Positions 1-7,639 are shown, counted from the first letter of the stretch. The stretch: 25,625 bases of DNA from JAKSCF01 sp028279945 (GCA_028279945.1 JANQMT010000193.1:1-25625), one strand, 5' to 3'. Numbers and translations are program-made. The notes: generated from the sequence alone by a model not told the origin.

Positions 1-303
1 AACGTAGCTGTTATAGTAATGCTTTTTAGTTTTCCATTGAAAGAAGCTACTATTTACTCTCTTATTATTATATTTACATCCCAACTTTCAAAAATTCTAT
101 CATTAGTAGTTAGCGGAAAGTTTGTAGACTTTAGCCCAACTATAATTTCATTTATGATTATTGGTGGAGTCTCAGGAGGAATTATCGGTTCAAAATTAAG
201 TGAAAAACTTTCAGAAAAAGCTATTACTAATATCTTCACAATAGTAATTTTAGGCGTTATTCTGATTAATGTTGTCAATGCAGTTAATACGATAATAATT
301 TAA
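1..303 (+). CDS. TauE/SafE (TSUP) family transporter, C-terminal part
   Basis: The frame is open from the first base of the window and ends at TAA 301-303, so only about the last 100 residues are present and the start lies upstream. The fragment is strongly hydrophobic with three likely membrane segments. A glycine-rich stretch (GGVSGGIIGSKLSEKLSEK) before the last segment is the pattern seen at the C-terminal repeat of sulfite exporter TauE/SafE-type permeases, which move small organic or sulfur-containing anions across the membrane. The substrate cannot be told from this part. A perfect 15-bp hairpin follows directly. The family call rests on a short region, so confidence is moderate. Confidence 0.6.
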   Translation, partial: NVAVIVMLFSFPLKEATIYSLIIIFTSQLSKILSLVVSGKFVDFSPTIISFMIIGGVSGGIIGSKLSEKLSEKAITNIFTIVILGVILINVVNAVNTIII

Positions 304-320
304 TAAAGATTAATTCTTAT

Positions 321-356
321 ATTATATAAAGCCTCTAAGTTGAGGCTTTATATAAT
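321..356 (+). terminator. Hairpin terminator after the TSUP gene
   Basis: A perfect 15-bp inverted repeat (321-335 and 342-356) with a 6-base loop starts 17 bases after the stop codon. Only a short AT-rich tail follows. The A/T-rich flanks of the stem could let it work in both directions. Confidence 0.7.
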
Positions 357-513
357 ATTCCACAGATAATAAAATTGTATATGCTGCATAAGTCGATTAC
401 TATTACTCTCCAGATTTAAACATATGGTATTAGAAAAGCTTGTCTAAGAATAAATGCAGTTAATGCTTTTGATTATGATATTATAACTAAATAAGGTGAT
501 TCCGATTATGTAA

Positions 514-547
514 ACATGAAAGAAAACAAACTATTTTTCTTTCATGT
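514..547 (-). terminator. Hairpin at the end of the cotJ operon
   Basis: A perfect 13-bp inverted repeat (514-526 and 535-547, 8-base loop) lies just past the cotJC stop codon at 555. The stem itself is T-rich on the minus strand. The run of U after the stem is weak, so this may be an imperfect terminator or a 3'-end stabilising hairpin. Confidence 0.5.
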
Positions 548-554
548 AAAGATT

Positions 555-1127
555 CTAAAAAATTTTCTTGCTGTCTTTCCATTCCTGAGCGATTCTAAGC
601 GTTTCACCAAATCTTTGGAAGTGAACAACTTCGCGTTCACGTAAGAATCTTAAAACGTCTTTGACGCAAGGGTCATCTGTAAGTTGTATCAATCGTTCAT
701 AAGTGATTCTAGCTTTTTGCTCTGCAGCCATATCGTTGTGTAAATCAACAATAATGTCTCCCTTTGCTTGAATGTACGACGCTGTCCACGGATTGCCTGC
801 TGTGTCTATATAAAATGGATTGCAATCATGCTCAACATAATAACCGTCAATGCCGGCATCTTCAAGCTGTTTCTTTGTAGCACCTTTAATTAACTTTAAA
901 AATAATGTACCCACAATTTCCATATGTGCCAGTTCTTCGGTCCCGATATCTGTGAGTGTGGCTTTTGCTTCATCGATTGGCATAGCGAATCTTTGAGTGA
1001 GATACTGTAAAGAAGCAGAGGCTTCACCATCCGGACCGCCATATTGTGTAATAATGTTTTTTGCCATGCGAGGATCTGGACAAGAAACTTTTACAGGATA
1101 TTCAAGTTTTTTTTCGTAAACCCACAT
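555..1127 (-). CDS. cotJC: Spore coat protein CotJC (manganese-catalase-like)
   Basis: The 190-residue protein carries the CotJC hallmarks: MWVYEKKLEYPVKV at the N-terminus, the GGPDGEASASLQYL stretch around residues 30-43 and the metal-ligand motif EELAHMEIV near residue 64. It belongs to the di-manganese catalase superfamily and sits in the spore coat or its inner layers. It is the last gene of cotJA-cotJB-cotJC; its AGGAGG site overlaps the end of cotJB, so translation is probably coupled. Length matches the family. In Bacillus the operon is driven by the mother-cell factor sigma-E; I could not find a convincing sigma-E promoter here. Catalase activity is inferred from the family only. Confidence 0.95.
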   Translation of the reverse strand: MWVYEKKLEYPVKVSCPDPRMAKNIITQYGGPDGEASASLQYLTQRFAMPIDEAKATLTDIGTEELAHMEIVGTLFLKLIKGATKKQLEDAGIDGYYVEHDCNPFYIDTAGNPWTASYIQAKGDIIVDLHNDMAAEQKARITYERLIQLTDDPCVKDVLRFLREREVVHFQRFGETLRIAQEWKDSKKIF

Positions 1128-1142
1128 CTATTTTTTTACCTC

Positions 1143-1397
1143 CTAATACTCAATTTCCCAGGGCCACGGACTTTTGATCCAATTCCAACAACCATTACCT
1201 TCGCCATAGATTGTCATAGGCCCATACATATTTTCATATTCTTGGATTTTCATTTTTAGTTGAGCGTGCATCATGTTATGATGAAGCAATGCTTGCTGAT
1301 CGTTGGGGTGTGTATCTAAATAGAGCGTGTTATCTACAAGAGCAAATTGAAGCTTCATTATTTCATATAACATCTTTTTATAACCATTATTTTTCAC
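1143..1397 (-). CDS. cotJB: Spore coat protein CotJB
   Basis: This small acidic helical protein (84 residues from the chosen start) has the CotJB core: MLYEIMKLQFALVDNTLYLD, then THPNDQQALLHHNMM, and an aromatic C-terminus ending SPWPWEIEY. I chose GTG at 1397 because AAAGGAGG lies 8 bases upstream of it, inside the end of cotJA. An upstream ATG at 1430 in the same frame has no such site and would overlap cotJA by 44 bases. With the GTG start the overlap with cotJA is 11 bases and the length is close to that of Bacillus CotJB. It is thought to assemble with CotJA and CotJC in the spore coat; its biochemical role is not known. Confidence 0.92.
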   Translation of the reverse strand: MKNNGYKKMLYEIMKLQFALVDNTLYLDTHPNDQQALLHHNMMHAQLKMKIQEYENMYGPMTIYGEGNGCWNWIKSPWPWEIEY

Positions 1398-1599
1398 TAC
1401 ATATGCCTCCTTTTGGCCACTTGCCCTCATAAGGGCTGTACAGCTCGGGGAATATAGTACCTTTGTGGAGTCCTTCAGTTAAATTATAAGTCTTATAATG
1501 AACCTGATAAGGGACATAAGCTCTTGCCAATACAGGTTTGACAGGCATATACGGAACGGTAGGAACAGTACCGCAATACATCATATTAACTGGATACAA
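1387..1599 (-). CDS. cotJA: Spore coat protein CotJA
   Basis: First gene of the cotJ operon, 70 residues, rich in proline and tyrosine with the typical LARAYVPYQVHYK motif in the middle. The start is TTG at 1599, placed 7 bases after a strong AAAGGAGG; the next in-frame ATGs are inside the protein and have no ribosome-binding site. CotJA is needed for CotJC assembly into the coat in Bacillus. No metal-binding or catalytic motif is visible. The 3' end carries the ribosome-binding site and start of cotJB. Confidence 0.9.
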   Translation of the reverse strand: MYPVNMMYCGTVPTVPYMPVKPVLARAYVPYQVHYKTYNLTEGLHKGTIFPELYSPYEGKWPKGGICSEK

Positions 1600-1749
1600 A
1601 GTAAAACCTCCTTTAAAAATCAGGTATAATCTTAAATTTTCGTATTGAAAATTGTAATTCTATTACCATACTATTTCCTAAAGAATAAAAATGTTCAGCA
1701 TTCTATCAATTAAAAGGCAGATAAAATTAAGATTCTAATGACATAATAA

Positions 1750-1789
1750 AACCAACCTATGATGAAATAGAATATATCATAAGTTGGTT
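1750..1789 (-). terminator. Terminator of the MarR-GNAT gene
   Basis: Read on the minus strand, a 14-bp stem (13 Watson-Crick pairs plus one U-G) with a 12-base loop is followed by TTTTATTATG. It lies 40 bases past the stop codon of the MarR-GNAT gene. Confidence 0.7.
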
Positions 1790-1830
1790 ATTAATAAATC
1801 TAAGAAATAAATAACATATCACATAAAAGA

Positions 1831-2715
1831 TTAATTTGTATAAGGGTTATAATCCGACTTTTTTAATAATACAGGAGTAACCAGGTCGCCATAAAAATCC
1901 ACCGGATGATCAAGAATTTTTCCGCCTATTTTCTGAAGAATCTTGACAGTGATGTCTCTGGCTTCCAGATGTATGTGCTCTCCACCCAGTGCAAAAATTT
2001 CTTCAACTGAATGAATGACTATTTTATTACCTAATCCTAATTGACGAAAATTTTTATCTACTGCAATTCTTCCAAGATGGTACTCATTATTTTCTAACCA
2101 ACCGGCTGCTACTCCAATAATATCTTCTCCTATTCTTATGCACCACCATATGGGTTTTAACTTTGGTGAAATAGGAAGCAATTCTTCAGGGATGTTTTGC
2201 TCTTTATTAAAAACTTCAGCAACTAATTTCATTGCTGCTTCATAATAATTTGAAGACAATTTTTCAAATATTATTTTAGAGTCATCTTCCATAATGCTTT
2301 TTCTAATGATGAGATTGCGAAATAATGTTAATCCATCAATAATTTTAGACACGTGGTTATTATCAACACTTAGTATACTTTCAACAAAACTTTCTGCATG
2401 ATGTTCAGCATTTTCAATAGCATTTCTTCCCATAGGGGTGATGCTTACTTTTTTCATTCTTCTATCACTTTTCATCTTTTCAGTTGTAACATAATTTTTT
2501 GATTCCAAAGTATGGATGGTTCTGCTTAATGAGGCTTTATCACAGCCCAATTGTAATAAAAGTTCATTAAAAGAAGTTGCTTCATTTTGTACTAAGTAGT
2601 TTAATATATGTGCCTGAACCAAAGTCATGCCTGAGTTAAAACAATTGTGATTTAATAATCCCAGCTCTCTAACAATGATACGAAGTTCTTTTCTTATTTG
2701 ATGTGCATCATACAT
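1831..2715 (-). CDS. MarR-type regulator fused to a GNAT acetyltransferase
   Basis: The 294-residue protein has two parts. Residues ~1-145 are a MarR winged-helix domain with a recognisable HTH (FNELLLQLGCDKASLSRTIH) and basic wing (KMKSDRRMKKVSITPMGR). Residues ~150-290 are a GNAT domain whose acetyl-CoA signature RQLGLGNK follows strand 4 (YHLGRIAVDKNF). Such fusions couple DNA binding to an acetyltransferase whose substrate is usually unknown. The gene has its own consensus sigma-A promoter with a perfect 19-base palindrome just after the -10 box, so negative autoregulation is likely. The ATG start follows AGGGGG by 6 bases. It is the first of several regulator and amino-acid-related genes here; whether it controls its neighbours is not shown by sequence. 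Confidence 0.88.
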   Translation of the reverse strand: MYDAHQIRKELRIIVRELGLLNHNCFNSGMTLVQAHILNYLVQNEATSFNELLLQLGCDKASLSRTIHTLESKNYVTTEKMKSDRRMKKVSITPMGRNAIENAEHHAESFVESILSVDNNHVSKIIDGLTLFRNLIIRKSIMEDDSKIIFEKLSSNYYEAAMKLVAEVFNKEQNIPEELLPISPKLKPIWWCIRIGEDIIGVAAGWLENNEYHLGRIAVDKNFRQLGLGNKIVIHSVEEIFALGGEHIHLEARDITVKILQKIGGKILDHPVDFYGDLVTPVLLKKSDYNPYTN

Positions 2716-2734
2716 ATTAATCCCCCTATAATAT

Positions 2735-2753
2735 TAGTTGATATTATCAACTA
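2735..2753. promoter_or_regulatory. Probable MarR operator
   Basis: TAGTTGATATTATCAACTA is a perfect palindrome (9-base arms around one central base). It directly follows the -10 box of the MarR-GNAT promoter, covering the expected transcription start. Size and TTGATA/TATCAA core fit a MarR-dimer site. Confidence 0.75.
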
Positions 2754-2754
2754 T

Positions 2755-2783
2755 ATTATAACTCGTTTTATTTTCGGGGTCAA
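2755..2783 (-). promoter_or_regulatory. Sigma-A promoter of the MarR-GNAT gene
   Basis: On the minus strand TTGACC (2783-2778) and TATAAT (2760-2755) are separated by exactly 17 bases. The start codon lies 40 bases downstream of the -10 box. Confidence 0.8.
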
Positions 2784-2792
2784 TGATTTATA

Positions 2793-3347
2793 TTACTCGG
2801 GGTAATATATGACCATACTTGCTTTTGTTAAATCATCTCCTGAATTGTGATAAGCATGGGGCTTATCCGCTCTAAATCTTATTGAATCTCCTGTTTTGAC
2901 AGTATATTCTTCGTCGTCTACTCTAATCGTAACTTCACCATCAAATACGGTAATAAATTCTTGAGTATTTTCTCCATGTGGATCAGCACTTAAGTAACCG
3001 CCTTTTTCAATTTCTACTTTATACACTTCAAATCTTCTGCCATCTTCATAGGGGAAAAATGGATATAATTTATACTTTCCATTGTCTTCAAGCATAGGTT
3101 CTACATCGTCTTTACTTATTATAACCGTATCTGATTGCGCCTGATTTAAAAGAGAAGTAAAAGATATTTTAAGACCATTTGCTATTTTCCATACGGTTGT
3201 AACGGTTGGATTTGATTCTCCTCTTTCAATTTGTCCCAACATACTTTTACTAACACCCGTCATTTGAGCAACCTTATCAAGACTTAGTTTTTTCTCTTCA
3301 CGAATGCGTTTTAAGTTCATGGATATAACAAAATTTAAATTTTCCAT
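2793..3347 (-). CDS. XRE-family regulator with C-terminal cupin domain
   Basis: 184 residues. An HTH_3 domain occupies residues ~8-62 (SLDKVAQMTGVSKSMLGQIERGESNPTV), and a small cupin barrel fills ~110-182, with the metal-site-like stretch DPHGENTQEFITVFDGEVTIRV and the second motif GDSIRFRADKPHAYHN. XRE-cupin proteins are one-component regulators that sense small ligands, often of amino-acid or polyamine metabolism. The gene is divergent from the LysE exporter with a 117-base gap holding three copies of a TTTTGTAT half-site, so it probably controls the exporter and itself. Start ATG at 3347 is preceded by AAAGGT. The ligand is unknown. Confidence 0.9.
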   Translation of the reverse strand: MENLNFVISMNLKRIREEKKLSLDKVAQMTGVSKSMLGQIERGESNPTVTTVWKIANGLKISFTSLLNQAQSDTVIISKDDVEPMLEDNGKYKLYPFFPYEDGRRFEVYKVEIEKGGYLSADPHGENTQEFITVFDGEVTIRVDDEEYTVKTGDSIRFRADKPHAYHNSGDDLTKASMVIYYPE

Positions 3348-3383
3348 AAAAATTTACCTTTCCCTATTGTATTTTATCGCACA

Positions 3384-3445
3384 TTTTGTATAATAGACTT
3401 AGCAATGCTTTATAATGCACTTTTTGTATATTATAACATACAAAA
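3384..3445. promoter_or_regulatory. Probable XRE-cupin operators between the divergent genes
   Basis: TTTTGTAT occurs at 3384-3391 and 3422-3429, and inverted (ATACAAAA) at 3438-3445. The last two form an inverted repeat with an 8-base spacer. A TATAAT at 3411-3416 for the LysE side lies between the copies, so binding would cover the promoter. Assignment to the XRE protein is inferred from location. Confidence 0.6.
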
Positions 3446-3464
3446 TGAGAAAAGGGGATATTTT

Positions 3465-4118
3465 ATGTTTAATCTTGGGGCATTTCTTTCATATGTTTTT
3501 GTTGTCACCTTTACGCCGGGTCCTAATAACATTATGGCCATGGCAAATGCTAGTAAATTTGGCTATAAAGGAATTTTAAAGTTTATATTAGGTGTTTGTA
3601 CAGGCTTTTTTATAATTATGATTCTGTGCAGCTATTTTAATCTTCTGCTCTTTAATCTAATGCCCAAAGTTAAAACATTTATGGGCATATTAGGAGCTGG
3701 GTTCATGTTATATTTAGCTGTTAAAATCATGAAAAGCAAAGAAGCGGTTGATGAAGAGAATGAAGAAAAAGACATTACAGATGACAGTAAAACATCTGAA
3801 GATAATAAAAGTAGAAATAAATTAAATTCATTTGTTACCGGTGTGGCTATGCAGTTTGTAAACCCGAAAGGTATACTCTTTGGTATAACCGTAATATCTA
3901 ATTTTATTATTCCATATTACAAATCAAATATTTCGTTAATCTTTTTTTCATTCTTTCTAACTTTGGTAGGATTTTCGGCAACTTCATGCTGGGCATTATT
4001 TGGTTCTTTGTTCAATAAGTTTCTATCTAAATATAGAAAGCAATTTAATATTGTTATGGGACTGCTCTTAATTTATAGTGCACTTTCCATATCCGGTATC
4101 ACACATTTAATAATATAG
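3465..4118 (+). CDS. LysE/RhtB-family amino-acid exporter
   Basis: 217 residues with about six hydrophobic segments. The N-terminus holds the family signature FTPGPNNIMAMANASKFGYKG and the second half holds FVNPKGILFGITVISNF, both typical of LysE/RhtB exporters that expel amino acids or related metabolites. A start 60 bases upstream is open but has no ribosome-binding site; ATG 3465 follows AAAAGGGG and begins right at the first membrane helix. A charged loop of about 30 mostly acidic residues lies between the third and fourth segments, longer than usual. The exporter is divergent from an XRE-cupin regulator and convergent with a saccharopine-dehydrogenase-like gene. The exported compound is not known; lysine or a derivative is a guess from context. 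Confidence 0.88.
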   Translation: MFNLGAFLSYVFVVTFTPGPNNIMAMANASKFGYKGILKFILGVCTGFFIIMILCSYFNLLLFNLMPKVKTFMGILGAGFMLYLAVKIMKSKEAVDEENEEKDITDDSKTSEDNKSRNKLNSFVTGVAMQFVNPKGILFGITVISNFIIPYYKSNISLIFFSFFLTLVGFSATSCWALFGSLFNKFLSKYRKQFNIVMGLLLIYSALSISGITHLII

Positions 4119-4140
4119 CATAAAAAGGAGCTATAGAAGC

Positions 4141-5325
4141 TTATATTTCTTTCCATTGAAAAGGTAAACCCGTTTTTCTAATTTGGTCAATAAATACTTC
4201 TGCATCTAAGCATTCTGGAAATAGAATGCCTTTTTCAATGCCTTTCATGCACATTTTTGCTCCGATAACAGCAGGTAGAGCTATATCTATGTAGCTTGTT
4301 CCAAAAAGATCATAGGCAATTGGATAGTCCGATAAATTAGGAATAACAACTTTAAAAGATGTATATTTATTATCTTTATAGCCATCCACTTCAATCAATA
4401 TCTTAAACGAGTAAGTGGGATCACCTTCTAATTTGATCTCCTCATTTATAAAATAATTAGTGGGTTGAGTGACTAACGCCATTAATAGATCAAAAAGTTT
4501 TATTTTTTGTCCATTAACTGATATTTCATTGTCAGGTGTAAAACCGGTTTTTATAAATGTAGCGGCTTGTGTATCAATGTAATATTTAAAATCACAGTAT
4601 TCAATGCCCTTATTGATGTATCTGGGAATGGAATAGACCTCTTCATGAGAATGATGCGCAACCGGTATTTGGTTCACGGGCTCTAAAAAGTCATATTCTT
4701 CTATTTCGCTAAAAATAGGCAGCTTTTTATATGCTTTGTTCCTAAATACATTGGGCTCGGTTGCAAAGTCAATTAACGCTTGTTTTGGAGACCAACCGGG
4801 GTACCATTCTTTCACTAAATTTTCTTTACCCAGCGCTCTACCCCCACAGCGAATTTTAACATTTTTCACACGATCCAGTTGATCACAATAATATTTAATC
4901 ATAACATTTGTAATGCCCGGAGTTAAGCCGCAGCCCAATAGGGCAGTGCGTCCGGCAGCTTTAAATTCCTTGTCCAGCATAAGCGGTTCGTTACGAACAA
5001 GTTGATCCCAAAATGGCGTATCGAAAGCAGAATTTACATAATTTGCCCCTGCAGCCAATGCTGCTCTCATGATGTTTGGTGCAAATTGAGGGATAACCAA
5101 ATCAATAACTACATCCATATTTTGTGCCGCAATGAGTACCTTTTCATAAGAGCTGGCGTCTAGTTGAATGCCTTTTATCTTCTGGCTTCCAATTTTCTTG
5201 ATAACATTTTGTACAACATCAAAATTAATATCGGCTAATACGATTTCTGAAACATCCGATTCCTTTGCAAGTACCGAAGCGCAAGGTCCTCCTTGTCCAC
5301 CAGCTCCAATAACTAATACTCTCAA
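4141..5325 (-). CDS. Saccharopine dehydrogenase family protein
   Basis: 394 residues. A Rossmann fold starts at residue 1 (MRVLVIGAGGQGG, residues 7-13 forming the dinucleotide loop, with an acidic residue in LADIN at the end of strand 2). The C-terminal saccharopine-reductase-like domain holds the conserved LLGCGLTPGITNVMIKYY and WYPGWSPKQALIDFATEPNVF stretches. The family includes saccharopine reductase, lysine-6-dehydrogenase and carboxynorspermidine dehydrogenase; I cannot choose among them. The start is TTG, 7 bases after AAGGAG; no ATG is nearby. It is convergent with the LysE exporter with only 22 bases between, suggesting but not proving a shared substrate class. The catalytic fold appears intact. 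Confidence 0.82.
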   Translation of the reverse strand: MRVLVIGAGGQGGPCASVLAKESDVSEIVLADINFDVVQNVIKKIGSQKIKGIQLDASSYEKVLIAAQNMDVVIDLVIPQFAPNIMRAALAAGANYVNSAFDTPFWDQLVRNEPLMLDKEFKAAGRTALLGCGLTPGITNVMIKYYCDQLDRVKNVKIRCGGRALGKENLVKEWYPGWSPKQALIDFATEPNVFRNKAYKKLPIFSEIEEYDFLEPVNQIPVAHHSHEEVYSIPRYINKGIEYCDFKYYIDTQAATFIKTGFTPDNEISVNGQKIKLFDLLMALVTQPTNYFINEEIKLEGDPTYSFKILIEVDGYKDNKYTSFKVVIPNLSDYPIAYDLFGTSYIDIALPAVIGAKMCMKGIEKGILFPECLDAEVFIDQIRKTGLPFQWKEI

Positions 5326-5420
5326 AATATCACTCCTTATTAATTGTTATATATTTATTTCTACATATATCCATTAAATTCCTTTTGCTATTTAAGTATT
5401 CTACACTTACTGTAATTATA

Positions 5421-5448
5421 TTGACAAAAGTTGGTTTTATGTTATGCT
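5421..5448 (+). promoter_or_regulatory. Promoter of the thioesterase gene
   Basis: TTGACA at 5421-5426 and TATGCT at 5443-5448 are 16 bases apart, and the start codon is 53 bases downstream. The -35 is a perfect match and the -10 a partial one. Confidence 0.55.
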
Positions 5449-5500
5449 TTCAAATATAGTGGAAGCTGTAAAGCATGAATAAAACAAAGGAGGCCTGCAG

Positions 5501-5956
5501 GTGGATAGTGATAATAAAAGAACAGTGTTGACGATGAGCCAGGTGATGCTGCCCAGTCAAGCAAATGTAGCCGGTAACGTTCATGGTGGAGAGATTATGA
5601 AGTTTATGGATTCTACTGCAGGTGCAGCAGCCGTAAGGTATTCTCATGGCAATGTGGTAACCGCAAGAGTAGATGAATTGCAGTTTCTTTCACCTATTTT
5701 TGTAGGGGCTTTGGTAAGCTGTACGGGAAGAATCGCTTATGTTGGAAATACCTCCATGGAAGTAGTGGTAACGGTTGAGGTAGAAGATTTGAAATCCGGC
5801 GAACCGCCACAAAGAGCATTAAGCGCATATTTTACAATGGTAGCCCTTGACAGAATGGGAAAACCTAGAAAAGTTCCTGATCTGGCCATAGAGACTGAGG
5901 AAGAAAAAAGACTGTTTGAAGAAGGAAAAAAACGACGTCAGGAAAGAAAAAAATAA
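5501..5956 (+). CDS. Acyl-CoA thioesterase (hotdog fold, YkhA/YciA-like)
   Basis: 151 residues in a single hotdog domain. The N-terminus has the signature QVMLPSQANVAGNVHGGEIM, with the Asn/His-Gly-Gly hairpin that begins the central helix in this family, followed by MDSTAGAAAVRYS. The C-terminal third is a charged tail rich in Glu, Lys and Arg. Members cleave acyl-CoA to free acid and CoA in the cytoplasm. The start is GTG 5501, 7 bases after AAAGGAGG; earlier starts are absent. The gene is monocistronic, with its own promoter and a terminator at 5964-6000. Chain-length preference cannot be read from sequence. Confidence 0.9.
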   Translation: MDSDNKRTVLTMSQVMLPSQANVAGNVHGGEIMKFMDSTAGAAAVRYSHGNVVTARVDELQFLSPIFVGALVSCTGRIAYVGNTSMEVVVTVEVEDLKSGEPPQRALSAYFTMVALDRMGKPRKVPDLAIETEEEKRLFEEGKKRRQERKK

Positions 5957-5963
5957 TCATAAT

Positions 5964-6006
5964 AAAAATATTAACTGTGGTTAACTCGGTTAATATTTTT
6001 TTATAG
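5964..6006 (+). terminator. Terminator of the thioesterase gene
   Basis: A perfect 12-bp AT-rich stem (5964-5975 and 5989-6000) with a 13-base loop ends in a T run (through TTATAG), 8 bases after the stop codon. Confidence 0.75.
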
Positions 6007-6085
6007 TTTAATAGACACTCAAATAGACTAATTTTCTGATTATGTGAAATAATATGATTAAATACTATAATTTATGGAGGTCCAA

Positions 6086-6265
6086 ATGGGAAAAAACAGT
6101 TCTTTTACACGTAAAAATGATTTGGATAATTTTGCTGGCGATAGTCAAGTAGCTGAAGAGGTATTTGAGAAAAACAAATCGAAGATGCTGACGAATAATA
6201 TTGAAGAGCATAACAAAGAATTTGATCAATTAAGCCCTAAAATTAAGCCTAAAAATATTCAATAA
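6086..6265 (+). CDS. Small hypothetical protein, 59 residues
   Basis: I do not recognise this protein. It is hydrophilic and charged (MGKNSSFTRKNDLDNFAG at the start, ending IKPKNIQ), with no cysteine, no membrane segment and a probable amphipathic helix around residues 20-48. ATG 6086 follows TATGGAGG by 6 bases; an in-frame ATG at 6074 overlaps that ribosome-binding site and is unlikely. A TATAAT at 6066-6071 with no clear -35 lies just upstream. Size, charge and lack of Cys/Trp resemble small spore-forming-bacterium proteins, but no SASP signature is present. The good ribosome-binding site and lack of an overlapping alternative ORF favour it being real. Confidence 0.55.
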   Translation: MGKNSSFTRKNDLDNFAGDSQVAEEVFEKNKSKMLTNNIEEHNKEFDQLSPKIKPKNIQ

Positions 6266-6274
6266 GAAAAGACA

Positions 6275-6307
6275 TGTCATCGCGAGCCAAACTGCCTCGC
6301 GATGACA
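6275..6307. repeat. GC-rich palindrome, likely an extragenic repeat; may end yerB transcription
   Basis: TGTCATCGCGAG (6275-6286) and its exact complement (6296-6307) enclose a 9-base loop. It is far more GC-rich than its surroundings. The TGTCATNGCGAG pattern resembles a palindromic extragenic element seen in many unrelated genomes. On the minus strand the stem is followed by TGTCTTTTCTTATT, so it could also terminate the yerB-like gene that ends at 6324. Confidence 0.7.
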
Positions 6308-6323
6308 CGAGAGTACAGACAAA

Positions 6324-7421
6324 CTATTGATTGGTATCTTGAGAACTTTCAATGACTATTTCATCAGACCTATGTTTAGGGTAAACTTGAATCCAAAAGT
6401 TTCCCGGATTAAATTTTATTTCTTTTCCTGATTCATCGTAATATCGGGTTAATGAATTATAATCACTTTTCTTCCAAGTGATCTTTTTATACTTTCCATT
6501 GGATAGATAAAATCCGTTACCTTCGCCTACCATGCTGATATTAAGTCTTCCTTCATCATCACCGGGAATTAACTTAGTAGCAGCAAATTGAACAATAATA
6601 TTTTTAGTAGTGATCTCCATGTCATCATTTTCATCTAAATGAAGTTTTCCATTTACATATCTATAAAATACTTTTTCCTTTTCATCGTATTTATAGGATG
6701 AAAAATATTTCTTCTTATTATAGGGAAATTCTATATAAGATACGCTTTTACCATCTATTTCTTCATCATTATGTAGAAATAATAAACTTTCATAAGAGCC
6801 TTCCGATCGATAGTTTTTTCTGTTTGAACCTTTGATGATGGCTTCATAACTAGAATAGGTGTTATGGGGAGGATATTTATGTTTTTTCGTCCAAAATATA
6901 TCTCGTCCCAGACTCATAGCACTAACAGAAGGTATCCCTAAATCGGATATGGCCACATCAGCCTGAGGGCTTCCTCCAACATGAACATAGAGGGCATCAT
7001 ATTCTAAAGCTCTGTGTATGAAATAATGCCGAGCACTTCTTATGGGACCGATGTTGGATGTTTTTTTTGTACCCCAGATTCCCATATATCGAGTGATATA
7101 ACCCTCTACCGGTATTTCATAGACGATATCACATTGGCTGATGCCTGCTTGTGGTCTTGCACTTTTAAGATTATCTATCATGACGGCAATAACTCTGTCG
7201 TTGAGTTGATCTGACTCTATATATAATCCGGTTAACGGAGATTTAATTTTATCGGTTAAATCAATTTCTTCGGGCTCATCAGTTTTTTCTTCCGGTGGGT
7301 CTTCGGTATCTATTATCTGAGGCTGAGATGAGATCTCCTGCTCGCTTTGTGAACAACCACCAGGTATAACGGTTATTAAAAGGATGAATATTAATACAAA
7401 TAGCATTCTAATTTTGTCCAT
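6324..7421 (-). CDS. yerB: DUF3048 (YerB-type) lipoprotein
   Basis: 365 residues. A type II signal peptide with lipobox IPGGC puts the lipidated Cys at residue 23, so the protein is anchored to the outer face of the membrane. A low-complexity acidic linker (~25-57) leads into the DUF3048 domain, with the characteristic VMIDNLKSARPQAGISQCD, GPIRSARHYFIHRALEYDAL and HVGGSPQAD stretches, and a C-terminal domain ending in the conserved GNFWIQVYP. The family is widespread in Firmicutes; its biochemical function is not established. The gene stands alone on the minus strand, with the palindrome at 6275-6307 as probable terminator. The symbol is given by family resemblance. Confidence 0.88.
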   Translation of the reverse strand: MDKIRMLFVLIFILLITVIPGGCSQSEQEISSQPQIIDTEDPPEEKTDEPEEIDLTDKIKSPLTGLYIESDQLNDRVIAVMIDNLKSARPQAGISQCDIVYEIPVEGYITRYMGIWGTKKTSNIGPIRSARHYFIHRALEYDALYVHVGGSPQADVAISDLGIPSVSAMSLGRDIFWTKKHKYPPHNTYSSYEAIIKGSNRKNYRSEGSYESLLFLHNDEEIDGKSVSYIEFPYNKKKYFSSYKYDEKEKVFYRYVNGKLHLDENDDMEITTKNIIVQFAATKLIPGDDEGRLNISMVGEGNGFYLSNGKYKKITWKKSDYNSLTRYYDESGKEIKFNPGNFWIQVYPKHRSDEIVIESSQDTNQ

Positions 7422-7610
7422 TTTCCACTCTCATCTTTCATTTTTATTTACTTTTTAACTTCAAGTATTATATCATATTTTGATATTCTTTTTATTGCTT
7501 CATAGACATTAATTTATGAGTATTTTTTCTTTTTTGCTATGTTATGTACGGATTATTAAATATACTGTTGATTTATAAATAATTAACAATTCAGTGTGAT
7601 TATTAAAATA

Positions 7611-7639
7611 GTGTAAAAATATTTTACACATGCTACAAT
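7611..7639 (+). promoter_or_regulatory. Promoter of the sigma-54 activator with overlapping palindromic operator
   Basis: GTGTAAAAATATTTTACAC (7611-7629) is a palindrome with 8-base arms. It lies in the -35/spacer zone of an extended -10 element TGCTACAAT (7631-7639). The same TGT-N11-ACA type occurs twice more before the sigma-54 promoter at 9420, so the activator probably binds here and represses itself. Confidence 0.6.
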
